From Aliivibrio fischeri (GTDB lineage Bacteria; Pseudomonadota; Gammaproteobacteria; Enterobacterales; Vibrionaceae): a DNA stretch of 64,000 nucleotides. This document shows, in pieces, positions 17,907 to 28,526 of this stretch. The notes beneath the pieces are model-generated. The model worked only from the letters and a program-made list of their open reading frames with translations, made no database searches and had not been told where the DNA came from. How positions within the stretch are numbered: position 1 is the stretch's first letter; the number at the start of each line of letters is the position of its first letter. The stretch is taken from NCBI RefSeq assembly GCF_009727955.1, contig NZ_WOBR01000005.1, forward strand, positions 38,375-102,374, in the 5' to 3' direction. The translations under genes were made by a program, and so were the position numbers.

Positions 17907-18644
17907 TTAATATTTTACGTTGTTGTGATATTGGCTTAGGATTTCGACCATTTTTTCCATCGTTTCTTTTGATGGAGGGTTTACGCCCTCAAGAGGGTAG
18001 TCATGACCTAATGCTTCCCATTTATGAGCACCTAATTTGTGATATGGAAGTAATTCTATTTTTTCAATGTTATCCATATCTTTAATAAAATTACCTAGAA
18101 GGTGTGCTGATTCTTCATCATCAGTATAGCCCGGAACAATAACGTAACGGATCCATGTTTTTTGACCAATCTTATGAAGGTAACGTGCAAAATCAAGAAC
18201 TCGAGTATTTGATACACCGATGAATTCTTTATGGATATAATCTTTCATCTGTTTTAGATCAAGCATAACAAGATCTGATGCTTCCAAGACTTCATCAATT
18301 ACATCAGTGTGTTTACGAATATACCCATTGGTATCTAAACAAGTATGGATGCCTTCTGCTTGAGCTGCACGGAAAAAATCACGTACAAATTCAGGTTGTA
18401 GCATTGCTTCACCGCCTGAACAGGTAATACCGCCTCCTGAAGCTTTCATAAAGTGACGGTAGCTTTTTGCTTCTTCAATCAATTCAGCAACGGTCACTTC
18501 TTTACCATCATGTGTATCCCAAGTATCACGATTGTGGCAATACATACAACGCATTAAGCAGCCTTGTAAGAAAACAATAAAGCGAATACCAGGACCATCA
18601 ACAGTTCCACATGTTTCAAAAGAGTGAATACGACCTACAGACAT
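17907..18644 (-). CDS. pflA: pyruvate formate-lyase activating enzyme
   Basis: This 245-residue radical SAM enzyme installs the glycyl radical on PflB under anoxia. The cluster motif is [12 protein letters not shown] (C-x3-C-x2-C), with [10 protein letters not shown] for SAM binding. GGAG precedes the start. It sits downstream of pflB on the same strand with a terminator between, as in E. coli. Confidence 0.95.
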   Translation of the reverse strand: MSVGRIHSFETCGTVDGPGIRFIVFLQGCLMRCMYCHNRDTWDTHDGKEVTVAELIEEAKSYRHFMKASGGGITCSGGEAMLQPEFVRDFFRAAQAEGIHTCLDTNGYIRKHTDVIDEVLEASDLVMLDLKQMKDYIHKEFIGVSNTRVLDFARYLHKIGQKTWIRYVIVPGYTDDEESAHLLGNFIKDMDNIEKIELLPYHKLGAHKWEALGHDYPLEGVNPPSKETMEKMVEILSQYHNNVKY

Positions 18645-18751
18645 GACGACATTTCTCCGAACTATAATTATGCGGTTATTTTATTACAAAAGCGGTCAAT
18701 TAAGTAGTAATGAAGAAGAGAAAGGGGAGAGAAACTTTAATTTAAGGTAAT

Positions 18752-18780
18752 AAAAAAGCCCCACCAAAATGGTAGGGCTT
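18752..18780 (-). terminator. terminator after pflB
   Basis: A 10-bp stem read on the minus strand (one G-U pair) followed by a run of Ts, just past the pflB stop. Confidence 0.8.
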
Positions 18781-18803
18781 AATTCTACTTAATTAACGCT
18801 GAA

Positions 18804-21080
18804 TTATAGTGATTCAGTGAAAGTACGTGCGATTACGTCTTTTTGTTGTTCAGTAGTTAGAGAGTTAAAACGCACAGCGTAACCCGATACACGGATAGTT
18901 AGTTGTGGGTAGTTCTCTGGGTGCTTAACTGCGTCTTCTAGAGTTTCACGGTTAAGAACGTTAACGTTCAAGTGTTGACCGCCTTCGATGTTTGCTTCGT
19001 GGTGGAAGTAACCATCCATTAGGCCAGCAAGGTTAGAACGACGGTTGTCATCGTCTTTACCTAGAGCGTTAGGTACGATAGAGAATGTGTAAGAGATACC
19101 ATCTTGTGCATCAGCAAACGGTAGTTTACCTACTGAAGTTAGAGATGCTACAGCACCTTTCTCATCACGGCCGTGCATTGGGTTAGCACCAGGAGCAAAA
19201 GGAGCACCTGCTTGACGACCATCTGGAGTATTACCAGTTTTCTTACCGTATACAACGTTAGATGTAATAGTAAGGATAGATTGAGTTGGGATAGCGTTAC
19301 GGTACATTTTCAGTTTACGGATTTTGCCCATAAACGTAGAAACTAGTTCACATGCGATATCATCAACGCGTGGGTCGTTGTTACCAAATTTAGGGTAATC
19401 ACCTTCGATTTCGAAATCGATAGCGATGCCGTCTTCGTCACGTACAGGTTTAACTGTAGCGAACTTGATTGCAGATAGTGAGTCAGCTGCAACAGAAAGA
19501 CCAGCGATACCACAAGCCATTGTACGACGCACGTCACGATCATGAAGAGCCATTAGAGACGCTTCGTAGCTGTATTTGTCGTGCATGTAGTGGATAGAGT
19601 TCAATGCTGTAACGTATTGAGTTGCTAACCAATCCATGAAGTGATCTAGACGATCCATTACTTTAGCGTAATCAAGAACTTCGTCTGTCATTGGCGCTTC
19701 TTTAGGACCAACTTGCATTTTCAGCTTCTCATCAACACCGCCGTTGATTGCGTAAAGCATAGTTTTAGCAAGGTTAGCACGAGCACCAAAGAATTGCATT
19801 TGCTTACCAACAACCATTGGAGATACACAACAAGCGATTGCGTAGTCATCAGATTGTAGGTCAGGACGCATTAGGTCATCATTTTCGTACTGGATAGAAG
19901 AAGTATCGATAGATACTTTCGCACAGAAACGTTTGAAGCCGTCAGGTAGTTGCTCAGACCAAAGAACAGTGATGTTTGGCTCTGGAGAAGGACCCATTGT
20001 GTATAGGCTGTTTAGGAAACGGAAGTTAGTACGTGTAACTAGTGTACGACCGTCAAGACCCATACCACCCATAGATTCTGTAGCCCAGATTGGGTCACCA
20101 GAGAATAGCTCATCGTATTCAGGAGTACGTAGGAAACGAACCATACGTAGCTTCATTACGAAGTGGTCGATCATTTCTTGAGCTTGTTCTTCAGTTAGAA
20201 GACCAGCATCGATATCACGTTGGATGTAGATGTCTAGGAAAGTCGAAGTACGACCTAGAGACATTGCAGCACCATTTTGTGATTTAACAGCAGCTAGGTA
20301 ACCGAAGTAAGTCCATTGAACCGCTTCTTGAGCTGTAGTTGCAGGATTAGAAATATCGAAACCGTATTTCGCAGCCATTTCTTTGATTTGACCTAGAGCA
20401 CGGTGTTGCTCAGCAATTTCTTCACGAAGTTGCATAGTTGCTGTTAGGTCTTCGCCTTTCTCAAAACGCTCTTGTAGAGACGTGAATTGAGCAAGCTTGT
20501 CTTTCATTAGGAAATCAATACCGTAAAGTGCTACGCGACGGTAATCACCAATGATACGGCCACGACCGTAAGCATCTGGAAGACCAGTTAGAACGCCTGA
20601 TTTACGACATTTTAGGATGTCTGGAGTGTAGATATCGAAAACACCAGCATTGTGTGTTTTACGGTATTCAGAGTAGATTTTTGAAATCATAGGATCAAGT
20701 TGACGATCGTATGCTTTACAAGAACCTTCAACCATACGTACACCACCGTTAGGGATGATAGCACGTTTTAGAGGAGCATCAGTTTGTAGACCTACGATAG
20801 TTTCAAGGTCTTTTTCGATGTAACCAGCATCGTGAGCAGTGATGGTAGAGATAACGTCAGTATCAAAATCAACAGGTGCGTGAGTTGCGTTTTCCTGTTT
20901 GATGCCTTCCATTACTTTAGCCCAAAGCTTGTTAGTTGCTTCAGTACCTTCAGAAACTAGGAATGCTTCATCACCTTCATATGGTGCATAGTTCTTTTGG
21001 ATGAAATCGCGAACGTTAACTTCGTTTTGCCACTCACCGTCTGCAAAACCTGTCCAAGCTTTAGCAAATTGCTCTGCCAT
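18804..21080 (-). CDS. pflB: formate C-acetyltransferase (pyruvate formate-lyase)
   Basis: This 758-residue glycyl-radical enzyme converts pyruvate and CoA to acetyl-CoA and formate during fermentation. The catalytic Cys pair is in [12 protein letters not shown] (about 417-418) and the radical glycine in RVSGYAVRF near residue 733. AAGGTAGG precedes the ATG. Codon use looks more biased than that of its neighbours (frequent GTA, CGT, GGT), as expected for a very abundant protein. About 290 AT-rich bases upstream should contain anaerobic control sites, but I found no perfect FNR site. Confidence 0.97.
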   Translation of the reverse strand: MAEQFAKAWTGFADGEWQNEVNVRDFIQKNYAPYEGDEAFLVSEGTEATNKLWAKVMEGIKQENATHAPVDFDTDVISTITAHDAGYIEKDLETIVGLQTDAPLKRAIIPNGGVRMVEGSCKAYDRQLDPMISKIYSEYRKTHNAGVFDIYTPDILKCRKSGVLTGLPDAYGRGRIIGDYRRVALYGIDFLMKDKLAQFTSLQERFEKGEDLTATMQLREEIAEQHRALGQIKEMAAKYGFDISNPATTAQEAVQWTYFGYLAAVKSQNGAAMSLGRTSTFLDIYIQRDIDAGLLTEEQAQEMIDHFVMKLRMVRFLRTPEYDELFSGDPIWATESMGGMGLDGRTLVTRTNFRFLNSLYTMGPSPEPNITVLWSEQLPDGFKRFCAKVSIDTSSIQYENDDLMRPDLQSDDYAIACCVSPMVVGKQMQFFGARANLAKTMLYAINGGVDEKLKMQVGPKEAPMTDEVLDYAKVMDRLDHFMDWLATQYVTALNSIHYMHDKYSYEASLMALHDRDVRRTMACGIAGLSVAADSLSAIKFATVKPVRDEDGIAIDFEIEGDYPKFGNNDPRVDDIACELVSTFMGKIRKLKMYRNAIPTQSILTITSNVVYGKKTGNTPDGRQAGAPFAPGANPMHGRDEKGAVASLTSVGKLPFADAQDGISYTFSIVPNALGKDDDNRRSNLAGLMDGYFHHEANIEGGQHLNVNVLNRETLEDAVKHPENYPQLTIRVSGYAVRFNSLTTEQQKDVIARTFTESL

Positions 21081-21366
21081 GATATACCTACCTTTTTAGT
21101 AGAAAAAATACGTACTATTAAAATGGGTTTGAGTTACCCATAACCTTCGTTAGAAGGAAAAATAGTACACTCAATTTAATAACAATATAAATGATTACAA
21201 AATCTAGCTTATAAGCATATATATTGCGACTAACCACTCTATTTTTCAAGATTACCTTAAACTTTTTTTGCAAACCTTAAACTAAATCAATAAATTTTCA
21301 ATTTTTTTAATAAAAAGGGGTAACATTTTTGGTTACCCCATAAGTATTATACGTTAGGTGAGGCGA

Positions 21367-22875
21367 CTATAGTAGTGCCTTGATACCATATTGACCTTCA
21401 AGCATACCAACAGCAAGCATAGCAATTAAACAAATTACTAATACGCCACCAGGAATAACGATACGGTCAACAAAAGAAAGATTCTTAGGACGCTCTTTAT
21501 CACCGATTAAACCATTGTTATCAAGAAGCATAGTCATTGCCCATGCTAAAACAGGGTTTGCAACAGCAGCAGCAAAGATACAAATACCTGCAGATTGTGC
21601 GTCTTTGTTCTCTTTAACCATTTGAACACCAGCTTCAAGCATTGGTAGGAATACACCCACTAAAAGAGCCATACACATAACTGGTGGCCATACTGCTACA
21701 TCCATTGGGAAACCAAGGATAGCGATAACCATAACAATCGTACCTAGAAGGATAGCACCACCAGGGATAGGACGTTTAGCAATTGCAGCTGGGATCATGT
21801 ATGTACCCCAAGAAGACGTGATGTTACCACCACCAACCGCTGTACCTACCATTTGACGGATTGAACACATAGTCATTGTGTCATCAACATCCATTAGTAC
21901 TTTTTCAGTGCGACGAGGATAGTTAAGTTCTTGGAAGATACGGTGGCCAAGGAAATCAGGTGACCACATTGCAACCGCTAGGATAGCAAATGGTAAAGAT
22001 GCTAAGAAATGTTGTAGGTTTGGTAAACCAAGCATCCAACCTTCTTCTGTTGAGCCCCACCAGTAAACTGGGTTTAGATTAGGAAGACCCATTTCAGTTT
22101 CAAACTTCAGGTCAAAACCAGCACCTAGAGCAAGCGCGACTGCTAGACCAGCAAATGCACAAGCAGGGATTGCTAACCAACGTTTGTTGATACGAGCAAG
22201 GTAAGCGTACAGAACAATGTTCACAGCTAATACAATCAAACCAACATAGCCAAAGTTGCCTTCTAAGCCTGTTGACCAAGATTGGATTTTGCTAATTTGG
22301 CCCATTGCACCGCTGAAACCTAAGAAAACAAGTAGACCACCGGCAACCCCTTCAGAAGTTAGGTTAACCAGTTTTGAACCACCTTTAAAGTAACTTAGTA
22401 GTAAGCCGAATACACCTAATAAAATGGCAAGAGCAAGAGGGTGTGCACCAGCTAACGCGATCGCACCGATAAGTGGGATCATAGGGCCATGGTTACCTGC
22501 AAGGTTAGCGCGAGGGTTAAAGAAACCAGAAGCTAAGATACAGAATAAGAAAGCAGGGATAAGCATTTCAACACGAGCAACTTCGATAGCAAAATCTTTG
22601 CCTAAAGTAATGTGAGGCCATGCTTGTGTTAGACCGTCAGCCCAAGACATCATTACAGCAGAGTACATTGCAATGATACCAATCGTACCCGCTAGAGCAG
22701 GAACAAGATCTTCTAGTTCAAAACGGAAATCACGGCCTGGTAGGTTTAAACCAAAACGGCGTGGTTTCATGATTTGAAGTTCATGATCTAAGTAATCTGA
22801 ACGGCTATTGAACTCAGAAGCTGGGCGGTGTAACTCGCTATAGCTTTTTTCGTTCAGTTCTTTGTCTGTAGACAT
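21367..22875 (-). CDS. DUF3360 family membrane transporter
   Basis: This 502-residue polytopic membrane protein has about 11-13 hydrophobic helices. I recognise it as the DUF3360 family common in Vibrio, distantly related to SulP/uracil-xanthine-type permeases; NHGPMIPLIGAIALAGAHPLA and GTAVGGGNITSSWGTYMIP are characteristic. Substrate unknown. AGGATTCT precedes the ATG. A CRP-like site lies about 110 bases upstream. Confidence 0.75.
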   Translation of the reverse strand: MSTDKELNEKSYSELHRPASEFNSRSDYLDHELQIMKPRRFGLNLPGRDFRFELEDLVPALAGTIGIIAMYSAVMMSWADGLTQAWPHITLGKDFAIEVARVEMLIPAFLFCILASGFFNPRANLAGNHGPMIPLIGAIALAGAHPLALAILLGVFGLLLSYFKGGSKLVNLTSEGVAGGLLVFLGFSGAMGQISKIQSWSTGLEGNFGYVGLIVLAVNIVLYAYLARINKRWLAIPACAFAGLAVALALGAGFDLKFETEMGLPNLNPVYWWGSTEEGWMLGLPNLQHFLASLPFAILAVAMWSPDFLGHRIFQELNYPRRTEKVLMDVDDTMTMCSIRQMVGTAVGGGNITSSWGTYMIPAAIAKRPIPGGAILLGTIVMVIAILGFPMDVAVWPPVMCMALLVGVFLPMLEAGVQMVKENKDAQSAGICIFAAAVANPVLAWAMTMLLDNNGLIGDKERPKNLSFVDRIVIPGGVLVICLIAMLAVGMLEGQYGIKALL

Positions 22876-23489
22876 AGAATCCTCATATGGAATTTAAAGT
22901 AAATAATGAATCAATACAGTAGGTATTGAAGCTTGTTCTTTTTATTTTCGCCGAGTGTAGCACACGAAAATTAAGCCAATGATTGATCTCGATCACTATA
23001 TAATTGTATATGAAAGAAAACTACAAAATGAGACCGTTAACACTTTGGTGTTATTATGTTAATGATAAAAATATCAGTCATAAATATCTTTAATATCAAT
23101 CCACTACAGTGTTTTTGATGCATTTTTTCAATGGTATCAACAATATTGAATTTGTTAACAATTCTTAATAAAGCATAAATAATAGCAGTAATTCGTTTAC
23201 ATGTAGAACGTATTATTTGTGCTATAGGCTGTATTTTAAAACAATAATAAATTAAACTTACTTGTATATATAATGTTAATTTTAAGGTGAATATCAATAC
23301 TTAAATAAAGAATAAGATATTGAATGATGCCATCTAATTTGAATAAGAATTCATTCGTCGTTTAATTTATGTTCCTACAATACGCTTTGGTTAATAAATT
23401 GTTGCTTGTGATAATTTTGAGTGTTAAATTCTAAGAATAAAGTGAAAAGCAAACGATTAATGTGTAGCTGAATTAGGAGTATATGGCGC
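22876..23489. promoter_or_regulatory. intergenic region with CRP-like site
   Basis: About 610 AT-rich bases separate the divergent DUF3360 and amino acid ABC genes. At about 22,982-22,997 there is TTGATCTCGATCAC, which resembles the CRP core (GATCT-x-GATCAC) and lies about 110 bases before the DUF3360 start. The single open frame in the stretch (minus strand, 23,037-23,297) has no ribosome site or recognisable product. Nothing else stands out. Confidence 0.45.
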
Positions 23490-24260
23490 ATGAAGGATGC
23501 AGTCGCGCTAGAAATAAAAGATTTACACAAACATTTTGGCCAAAATGAAGTACTAAAAGGTATTTCACTAGAGGCAAATAAAGGTGATGTGATTTCTATT
23601 ATTGGTTCATCTGGCTCAGGTAAGAGTACTTTTCTACGTTGTATTAATTTACTTGAAACGCCAAGTAAAGGTGAGATATGGGTAAATGGTGAACTGATAG
23701 AAATGAAAAATAATCGTTTAGGTGAATCCGTTCCTGTTGATGAAAAACAAGTTCAACGAATTCGCTCACGTTTGGCTATGGTTTTTCAAGGGTTTAATCT
23801 TTGGTCTCACATGACTGTATTGCAAAATGTAATTGAAGCTCCAGTACATGTATTAGGTATGCCAAAAACACAAGCAATTGAAAAAGCAGAACAACTATTG
23901 AAACAAGTTGGGTTATATGAGCGCAGAGATTATTACCCTGGACATTTATCAGGTGGTCAGCAACAGCGAGCTGCAATAGCACGAGCATTGGCGGTTGATC
24001 CTGAAGTGATGTTGTTTGATGAGCCTACCTCAGCTCTAGATCCCGAGTTAGTTGGCGAGGTTTTAGGAGTAATGCGAGATCTCGCTGAAGAAGGACGAAC
24101 GATGTTGGTCGTTACTCACGAGATGGCCTTTGCTCGCGATGTTTCAAACCATGTAATGTTTCTACATCAAGGATTAGTTGAAGAGCAGGGAGATCCAGCG
24201 AAGCTGTTTACTAATCCAGAATCAGAACGTTTACAGCAATTTATTTCATCTATTTATTAA
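23490..24260 (+). CDS. basic amino acid ABC transporter, ATPase (HisP/ArtP/AotP type)
   Basis: This 256-residue ATPase of the polar amino acid importer family has Walker A GSSGSGKST, FNLWSHMTVLQNVIEAPVHVLG, signature LSGGQQQRA, Walker B VMLFDEP and the H-loop VVTHEM. The inserted segment before the Q-loop (MKNNRLGESVPVDEKQVQ) is typical of HisP/AotP rather than GlnQ. The order ATPase, binding protein, permease, permease equals artPIQM of E. coli. Likely substrates are arginine, ornithine, lysine or histidine; the sequence does not decide which. Confidence 0.88.
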   Translation: MKDAVALEIKDLHKHFGQNEVLKGISLEANKGDVISIIGSSGSGKSTFLRCINLLETPSKGEIWVNGELIEMKNNRLGESVPVDEKQVQRIRSRLAMVFQGFNLWSHMTVLQNVIEAPVHVLGMPKTQAIEKAEQLLKQVGLYERRDYYPGHLSGGQQQRAAIARALAVDPEVMLFDEPTSALDPELVGEVLGVMRDLAEEGRTMLVVTHEMAFARDVSNHVMFLHQGLVEEQGDPAKLFTNPESERLQQFISSIY

Positions 24261-24333
24261 ACATATTGTAAAGCAAACACTACCGATAAAAATTAAATTA
24301 ATTAAACGGAATAAAAGTTACAGGAGTAAGGAA

Positions 24334-25110
24334 ATGAAAAAGTGGTTATTAGCAGCAGTTGTTGCATCAACAGCACTAACAGGCGCAGCTCAAGCAAAGG
24401 AATGGAAACAAATCCGTTTTGGTATTGAAGGTGCTTATCCTCCATTTAGTTGGACAGAACCTTCAGGTGAACTTAAAGGTTTTGATGTTGATATCGCCAA
24501 TGCTTTATGTAAAGAAATGGAGGCTCGTTGTAAAATTGTAGCACAAGATTGGGATGGTATTATTCCTTCACTGCTTGCTCGTAAATATGATGCAATTATT
24601 GCCGCAATGTCTATTACAGAAGAGCGTAAAAAGAAAATAGATTTCACAGAAAAATATGCGTTAATTCCAAATAAATTTGTCGCTAAAAAAGGCACTGATT
24701 TAGTCATGACTAAAGAAGGCTTAAAAGGAGTAACCGTAGGAGTTCAACGTGCAACAACGCATGATAAATACCTAACTGATAACTTTGGTAAAGGTGTTGA
24801 TCTTAAGCGCTACGGTTCATTTGACGAAGCCTATTTAGATCTAAAAGCGGGTCGTATTGATACGGTTTTAGGCGATGCTTCAGCACTAGAAGAAGGTCTT
24901 CTTAATAAACCAGGCGGTAAAGAATATGAATTTGTTGGGCCATCACTAACTGATCCTAAATGGTTTGGTGAAGGTTTTGGTATCGCAACACGTAAACAAG
25001 ATAAGGATTTAACTGAGCAATTAAATGCTGCAATTGATTCTTTACGTGAAAAAGGCATTTATCAAGAAATTGCTGCAAAATACTTTAACTATGATGTGTA
25101 TGGCGAGTAA
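24334..25110 (+). CDS. basic amino acid ABC transporter, periplasmic binding protein
   Basis: This 258-residue SBP_bac_3 protein has a signal peptide (MKKWLLAAVVASTALTGAAQA). FGIEGAYPPFSW, GFDVDIANALC, DWDGIIPSLLARKYDAIIAAMSIT and TVGVQRATTHDKYL are family hallmarks. The frame is open further upstream into the ATPase gene, but AGGAGTAAGG precedes the ATG at 24334, and that start yields the signal peptide. Confidence 0.9.
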   Translation: MKKWLLAAVVASTALTGAAQAKEWKQIRFGIEGAYPPFSWTEPSGELKGFDVDIANALCKEMEARCKIVAQDWDGIIPSLLARKYDAIIAAMSITEERKKKIDFTEKYALIPNKFVAKKGTDLVMTKEGLKGVTVGVQRATTHDKYLTDNFGKGVDLKRYGSFDEAYLDLKAGRIDTVLGDASALEEGLLNKPGGKEYEFVGPSLTDPKWFGEGFGIATRKQDKDLTEQLNAAIDSLREKGIYQEIAAKYFNYDVYGE

Positions 25111-25236
25111 TTGTTGAGTCAGCCTTAAGGAAAGAGGGTGAAATATACCTCTTTCATTCTAATAGTTATAGCAACGCCAATGAACCATTTTTGATATGTC
25201 TTGGCGTTGTTATTAAAGCGAAAGCTTGGAAGTAGT

Positions 25237-25977
25237 ATGTTAGATTTACAAGGATATGAATCCTCCATTTTAGATGGAGCATTGGTTACGCTGCAGGTTG
25301 CGCTCCTATCTCTTCTTTTAGCCGTATTTCTTGGCTTACTTGGTGCTTTGGCGAAAATGGCTCCATATCGTTGGGCTCGATCCATTGCCACACTTTATAC
25401 CACTATTGTTCGAGGGATCCCTGATTTAGTATTAATGATGCTACTGTTTTTTGGCGGACAAATGCTATTAAACAATGGGTTGTATGCGAGTAATGAATGG
25501 ATAAATGAGTGGATGACAAACTCAAACCCAGATCATGAATGGGTTTCTTATCTTCCTGATTATATAGAAATTAGTCCTTTTATCGCAGGTGTCCTAACCA
25601 TTGGTTTTATTTTTGGCGCGTATATGGCTGAGACTTTTCGTGGTGCAATCATGGCGGTAGACCGTGGTGAAATGGAAGCAGCAAAAGCCTATGGTATGAG
25701 TGGTATGATGGCATTTCGTCGTATTTTGTTTCCGCAAATGATCCGTCATGCGTTGCCTGGTTTTGGTAACAATTGGTTAGTGCTACTTAAAACCACCGCT
25801 TTAGTTTCGATTATCGGTTTAGAGGATATGGTTCGTGTTAGCTCAATGGCTGCAGGGACGACTAAGATGCCATTTACTTTTTATATGACTGTAGCTTGTA
25901 TTTTCTTACTTTTCACAGCAGTTTCAACTGGTGCGTTAAAGCTTATTGAACGTAAATTTAGTATTCACATGAGGTAG
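25237..25977 (+). CDS. basic amino acid ABC transporter permease (HisQ/ArtQ type)
   Basis: This 246-residue inner-membrane permease has the polar amino acid permease region YTTIVRGIPDLVLMMLLFFGG and an EAA loop (MEAAKAYGMSGMMAFRRILFPQ). An upstream in-frame start at 25201 was rejected because GGAAG lies 4-5 bases before the ATG at 25237. It ends two bases before the next permease gene. Confidence 0.9.
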   Translation: MLDLQGYESSILDGALVTLQVALLSLLLAVFLGLLGALAKMAPYRWARSIATLYTTIVRGIPDLVLMMLLFFGGQMLLNNGLYASNEWINEWMTNSNPDHEWVSYLPDYIEISPFIAGVLTIGFIFGAYMAETFRGAIMAVDRGEMEAAKAYGMSGMMAFRRILFPQMIRHALPGFGNNWLVLLKTTALVSIIGLEDMVRVSSMAAGTTKMPFTFYMTVACIFLLFTAVSTGALKLIERKFSIHMR

Positions 25978-25979
25978 AT

Positions 25980-26657
25980 ATGGATTTTTCAATTATCATT
26001 GAGAGCCTTCCTGTTTATCTTGAAGGTTTATGGACAACGGTGTGGTTAGTTTCAGTATCTTTGGTTATTGGTTTGTGCATTGCTGTACCAACAGCGATAG
26101 CAAGGAACAGTAATAATCCAGTTTTATGGCTACCAGCTTGGGCATACATTTACTTTTTTCGTGGCACTCCTTTATTGATTCAGCTATATCTTATTTATTA
26201 TGGAATGGATCAATTTTTCCCTGTTAAAGATACATTATGGGAACATGCTTCATTTTGTGCTCTTGTTGCTTTTGCTTTAAATACAGGAGCTTATACTGCT
26301 GAAATTGTACGTGGTTCTATTAATGGTTTGCCACAAGGAGAAGTTGAAGCAGCCAAAGCGTATGGTATGAATCAATTCCAAACGTATAAACGAATTATTT
26401 TACCTAGTGCATTACGTAGAGCACTACCAGCTTATAGTAATGAAGTGATTTTCATGCTTCATGGTTCAGCTATTGCAGGGATTGTTACTTTACTGGATTT
26501 AACTGGTGCTGCACGCTTAGTCAATTCAAGATATTACGCTCCATTTGAATCCTATATTGCAGCCGGCATGTTTTATATGTGCTTAACGTTTATTATTATT
26601 TTTATATTTAAGCAATTGGAAACTCGAATGCTCAGGTTTATGAGGCCATTAAGCTAA
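25980..26657 (+). CDS. basic amino acid ABC transporter permease (HisM/ArtM type)
   Basis: This 225-residue permease has about five spans, YFFRGTPLLIQLYLIYYG and an EAA loop (VEAAKAYGMNQFQTYKRIILP). It is translationally close to the preceding gene (AGGTAGAT before ATG). It completes the importer. Confidence 0.9.
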   Translation: MDFSIIIESLPVYLEGLWTTVWLVSVSLVIGLCIAVPTAIARNSNNPVLWLPAWAYIYFFRGTPLLIQLYLIYYGMDQFFPVKDTLWEHASFCALVAFALNTGAYTAEIVRGSINGLPQGEVEAAKAYGMNQFQTYKRIILPSALRRALPAYSNEVIFMLHGSAIAGIVTLLDLTGAARLVNSRYYAPFESYIAAGMFYMCLTFIIIFIFKQLETRMLRFMRPLS

Positions 26658-26803
26658 TTAGATTATTCATAATCAAAAATCCAACGCAGTTTCGAGTACT
26701 TAAATAAACTAGGATGACCAGTTATTTACGACGATTGGTATTAATATTCATTTAAGTAGATATCGTGTATATATGAATGGAATATTTGTTAGAGGAAGTA
26801 GTA

Positions 26804-26926
26804 ATGGGATTATCGTTGATATTGATAAGAGTCGTAAAGTTAGTCTTTATTTGTGCATTGTTTTTGAGTGTGTTTGATTTTATTGAACATGGTGAAATAC
26901 TTTGGTATCAACGTTGGTTTTCATGA
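26804..26926 (+). CDS. 40-residue putative membrane peptide
   Basis: A short frame of 40 codons starts at an ATG preceded by AGAGGAAG at ideal spacing and ends just before a strong terminator. The peptide is one hydrophobic helix (about residues 4-24, LSLILIRVVKLVFICALFLS) followed by a polar tail containing EHGEILWYQRW. I do not recognise it. A good ribosome site, a single membrane span and its own terminator suggest a real small membrane protein, either expressed alone or read from the ABC operon 150 bases upstream. Confidence 0.55.
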   Translation: MGLSLILIRVVKLVFICALFLSVFDFIEHGEILWYQRWFS

Positions 26927-26936
26927 TTTTGATAAG

Positions 26937-26967
26937 AAAAAGAGCACATTAATGTGCTCTTTTTTTA
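26937..26967. terminator. bidirectional terminator, small peptide / grxB
   Basis: A palindromic stem centred at 26950/26951 (AGAGCACATT and its complement), flanked by A-run and T-run. Confidence 0.85.
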
Positions 26968-26987
26968 TTGTTATAAATAGATTGTTA

Positions 26988-27638
26988 TTACACTGCGACA
27001 TCAAAGAACAGGTGAACACCCGTTAATTCACTGATCTCTTCTAGATAGTTTTTTAAGTGTGGTGGAAAATCTAATCCTTTAACAACCGTTAAATTACGGA
27101 TAAATGGGAAAAAGTTAATATCATCCCATGTGATTTGATTTCCTTTCTCAGAAGGAAGAGTAATGAAGCTCGCATTAACTAATAGTGGATTTAATGCATT
27201 GATATATTCATTACTGTTTGCTAATGCTTGTTCAAAGCTCATCTCAATGAATTCTTCTTTTTTCTCTGTAAACCAAGTAATAGCTTCAGGTCGAGCGAAT
27301 TCAGGTAAATCAAGTTGAGTCCAACGAGAGAAAGTAAGTTTAGCAAACAGTGGCCTTGCTGCGTTTAGCCACTCAGAGATCTCTTCTTCGTGTGTTGATT
27401 TTTCTATGATTGGATGGTGATCATGCTCATCCAGATATTTTGCAATATCAAGACTTTCTGCCATATAGCTACCATCATTTTTCTCTAAAATAGGCACCAT
27501 ATTAGCACCCACTTTTTCAATACGAGCATTCACATCATCATTTTGAAGATAAACAAATTCAACGGGTAGCTTTTTTATACCTGCAACCATTTTTGCTTTC
27601 ATACAAAATGGGCAGTGATCAAAGATGAATAATTTCAT
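26988..27638 (-). CDS. grxB: glutaredoxin 2
   Basis: This 216-residue GrxB has a glutaredoxin domain with CPFC at 9-12 (CPYC in E. coli), then a GST-like helical C-terminal domain. GrxB reduces disulfides with glutathione in the cytoplasm. VPILEKNDGSYMAESLDIAKYLD is the glutathione-binding part. It lies downstream of xthA on the same strand, separated by a terminator. Confidence 0.9.
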   Translation of the reverse strand: MKLFIFDHCPFCMKAKMVAGIKKLPVEFVYLQNDDVNARIEKVGANMVPILEKNDGSYMAESLDIAKYLDEHDHHPIIEKSTHEEEISEWLNAARPLFAKLTFSRWTQLDLPEFARPEAITWFTEKKEEFIEMSFEQALANSNEYINALNPLLVNASFITLPSEKGNQITWDDINFFPFIRNLTVVKGLDFPPHLKNYLEEISELTGVHLFFDVAV

Positions 27639-27688
27639 TGTATTTCCTTAAATACCAATCGCAGTAAGTAATTGATTGGGATAAAAAA

Positions 27689-27716
27689 GCCCTCACAAAT
27701 GGGTGAGGGCTAAACA
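27689..27716 (-). terminator. terminator after xthA
   Basis: An 8-bp GC-rich stem (27689-27696 with 27703-27710), followed by Ts on the minus strand. Confidence 0.8.
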
Positions 27717-27718
27717 TA

Positions 27719-28525
27719 TTATTTGAATGTTGACCAAATTGGTGCGTGATCAGATGGCTTTTCAATACCACGTAATTCGTAATCAATGCCAGATTCTGTA
27801 CATTTTGCTGCTAATGTTGGTGACGCCATAATTACGTCGATACGTAAACCACGGTTATCTACAAACCCTTTTGAACGATAATCAAACCACGAGAATTGAT
27901 CGGTTACTTCAGGGTGAAGATTACGGAACGTGTCTTCAAACCCCCAATCTTTTAACGTTTGTAACCATTCACGCTCTTCTGGTTGGAATGAGCATTTGCC
28001 TGTTTTTAACCAACGTTTTGCGTTTGGTTCACCGATACCGATATCTGCATCGATAGGGCTGATATTAATATCGCCCATGACGATGATCTCTTCATCATTA
28101 GTATGGTGTGTATGCAAGTGAGTCATCAAATCTTTGTAGAATTGACGTTTATAAGGGAATTTAGTTTCGTGCTTAACATTGTCACCTTGTGGAAAGTAAC
28201 CATTCATTATCGTTACTTTTGAGCCGTCTTCACGCTGATGAGTAGTCATGATCATGCGCTTTTGATGTTCTTCTGTATCCGTATCAAAACCATATTGCAC
28301 AGAAATTGGTTCTTGTTTACATAGCATAGCCACACCGTAATGTGCTTTTTGGCCATGGAAGTACACTTTATAGCCCATCGCTTCTACTGCTTCGACTGGG
28401 AACATTTCATTATGAACTTTGATCTCTTGAAGACCAATAACATCAGGGTTGTGCTTATCAATGATAGCTTGTAATTGGTGAAGGCGAGCACGAAGGCCAT
28501 TTATATTAAATGAGATTACTTTCAT
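27719..28525 (-). CDS. xthA: exodeoxyribonuclease III
   Basis: This 268-residue AP endonuclease and 3'-exonuclease acts in base-excision repair. It shows [24 protein letters not shown] (metal Glu), [17 protein letters not shown] and the C-terminal [10 protein letters not shown] (catalytic D-H). The coding sequence is intact, but its start codon lies inside the prophage attachment core, so everything upstream of the ATG (28,526 onward) is phage DNA. On the minus strand AAAAGG lies about 12 bases before the ATG, supplied by the phage end. In the unintegrated chromosome the upstream sequence would be that now found beyond 63,497. Confidence 0.95.
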   Translation of the reverse strand: MKVISFNINGLRARLHQLQAIIDKHNPDVIGLQEIKVHNEMFPVEAVEAMGYKVYFHGQKAHYGVAMLCKQEPISVQYGFDTDTEEHQKRMIMTTHQREDGSKVTIMNGYFPQGDNVKHETKFPYKRQFYKDLMTHLHTHHTNDEEIIVMGDINISPIDADIGIGEPNAKRWLKTGKCSFQPEEREWLQTLKDWGFEDTFRNLHPEVTDQFSWFDYRSKGFVDNRGLRIDVIMASPTLAAKCTESGIDYELRGIEKPSDHAPIWSTFK

Positions 28526-28526
28526 T
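28503..28526. repeat. attL core (left prophage junction)
   Basis: These 24 bases, covering the first codons of xthA, recur exactly at 63,474-63,497; the inner 12 (ATTACTTTCATT, 28,515-28,526) also recur at 63,123-63,134. They mark the crossover region of the integrase. Confidence 0.85.

Noticed and set aside
21081..21366. FNR box upstream of pflB.
   Set aside because: I looked for TTGAT-N4-ATCAA and found only weak partial matches, not enough to list a site.
23037..23297. Open frame of 86 codons on the minus strand upstream of the amino acid importer.
   Set aside because: No ribosome site, low-complexity Ile-rich product from an AT-rich spacer, and no recognised family.
24178..24333. Long N-terminal extension of the amino acid binding protein overlapping the ATPase gene.
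   Set aside because: The ATG at 24334 has an AGGAGTAAGG site and gives a proper signal peptide; the extension does not.
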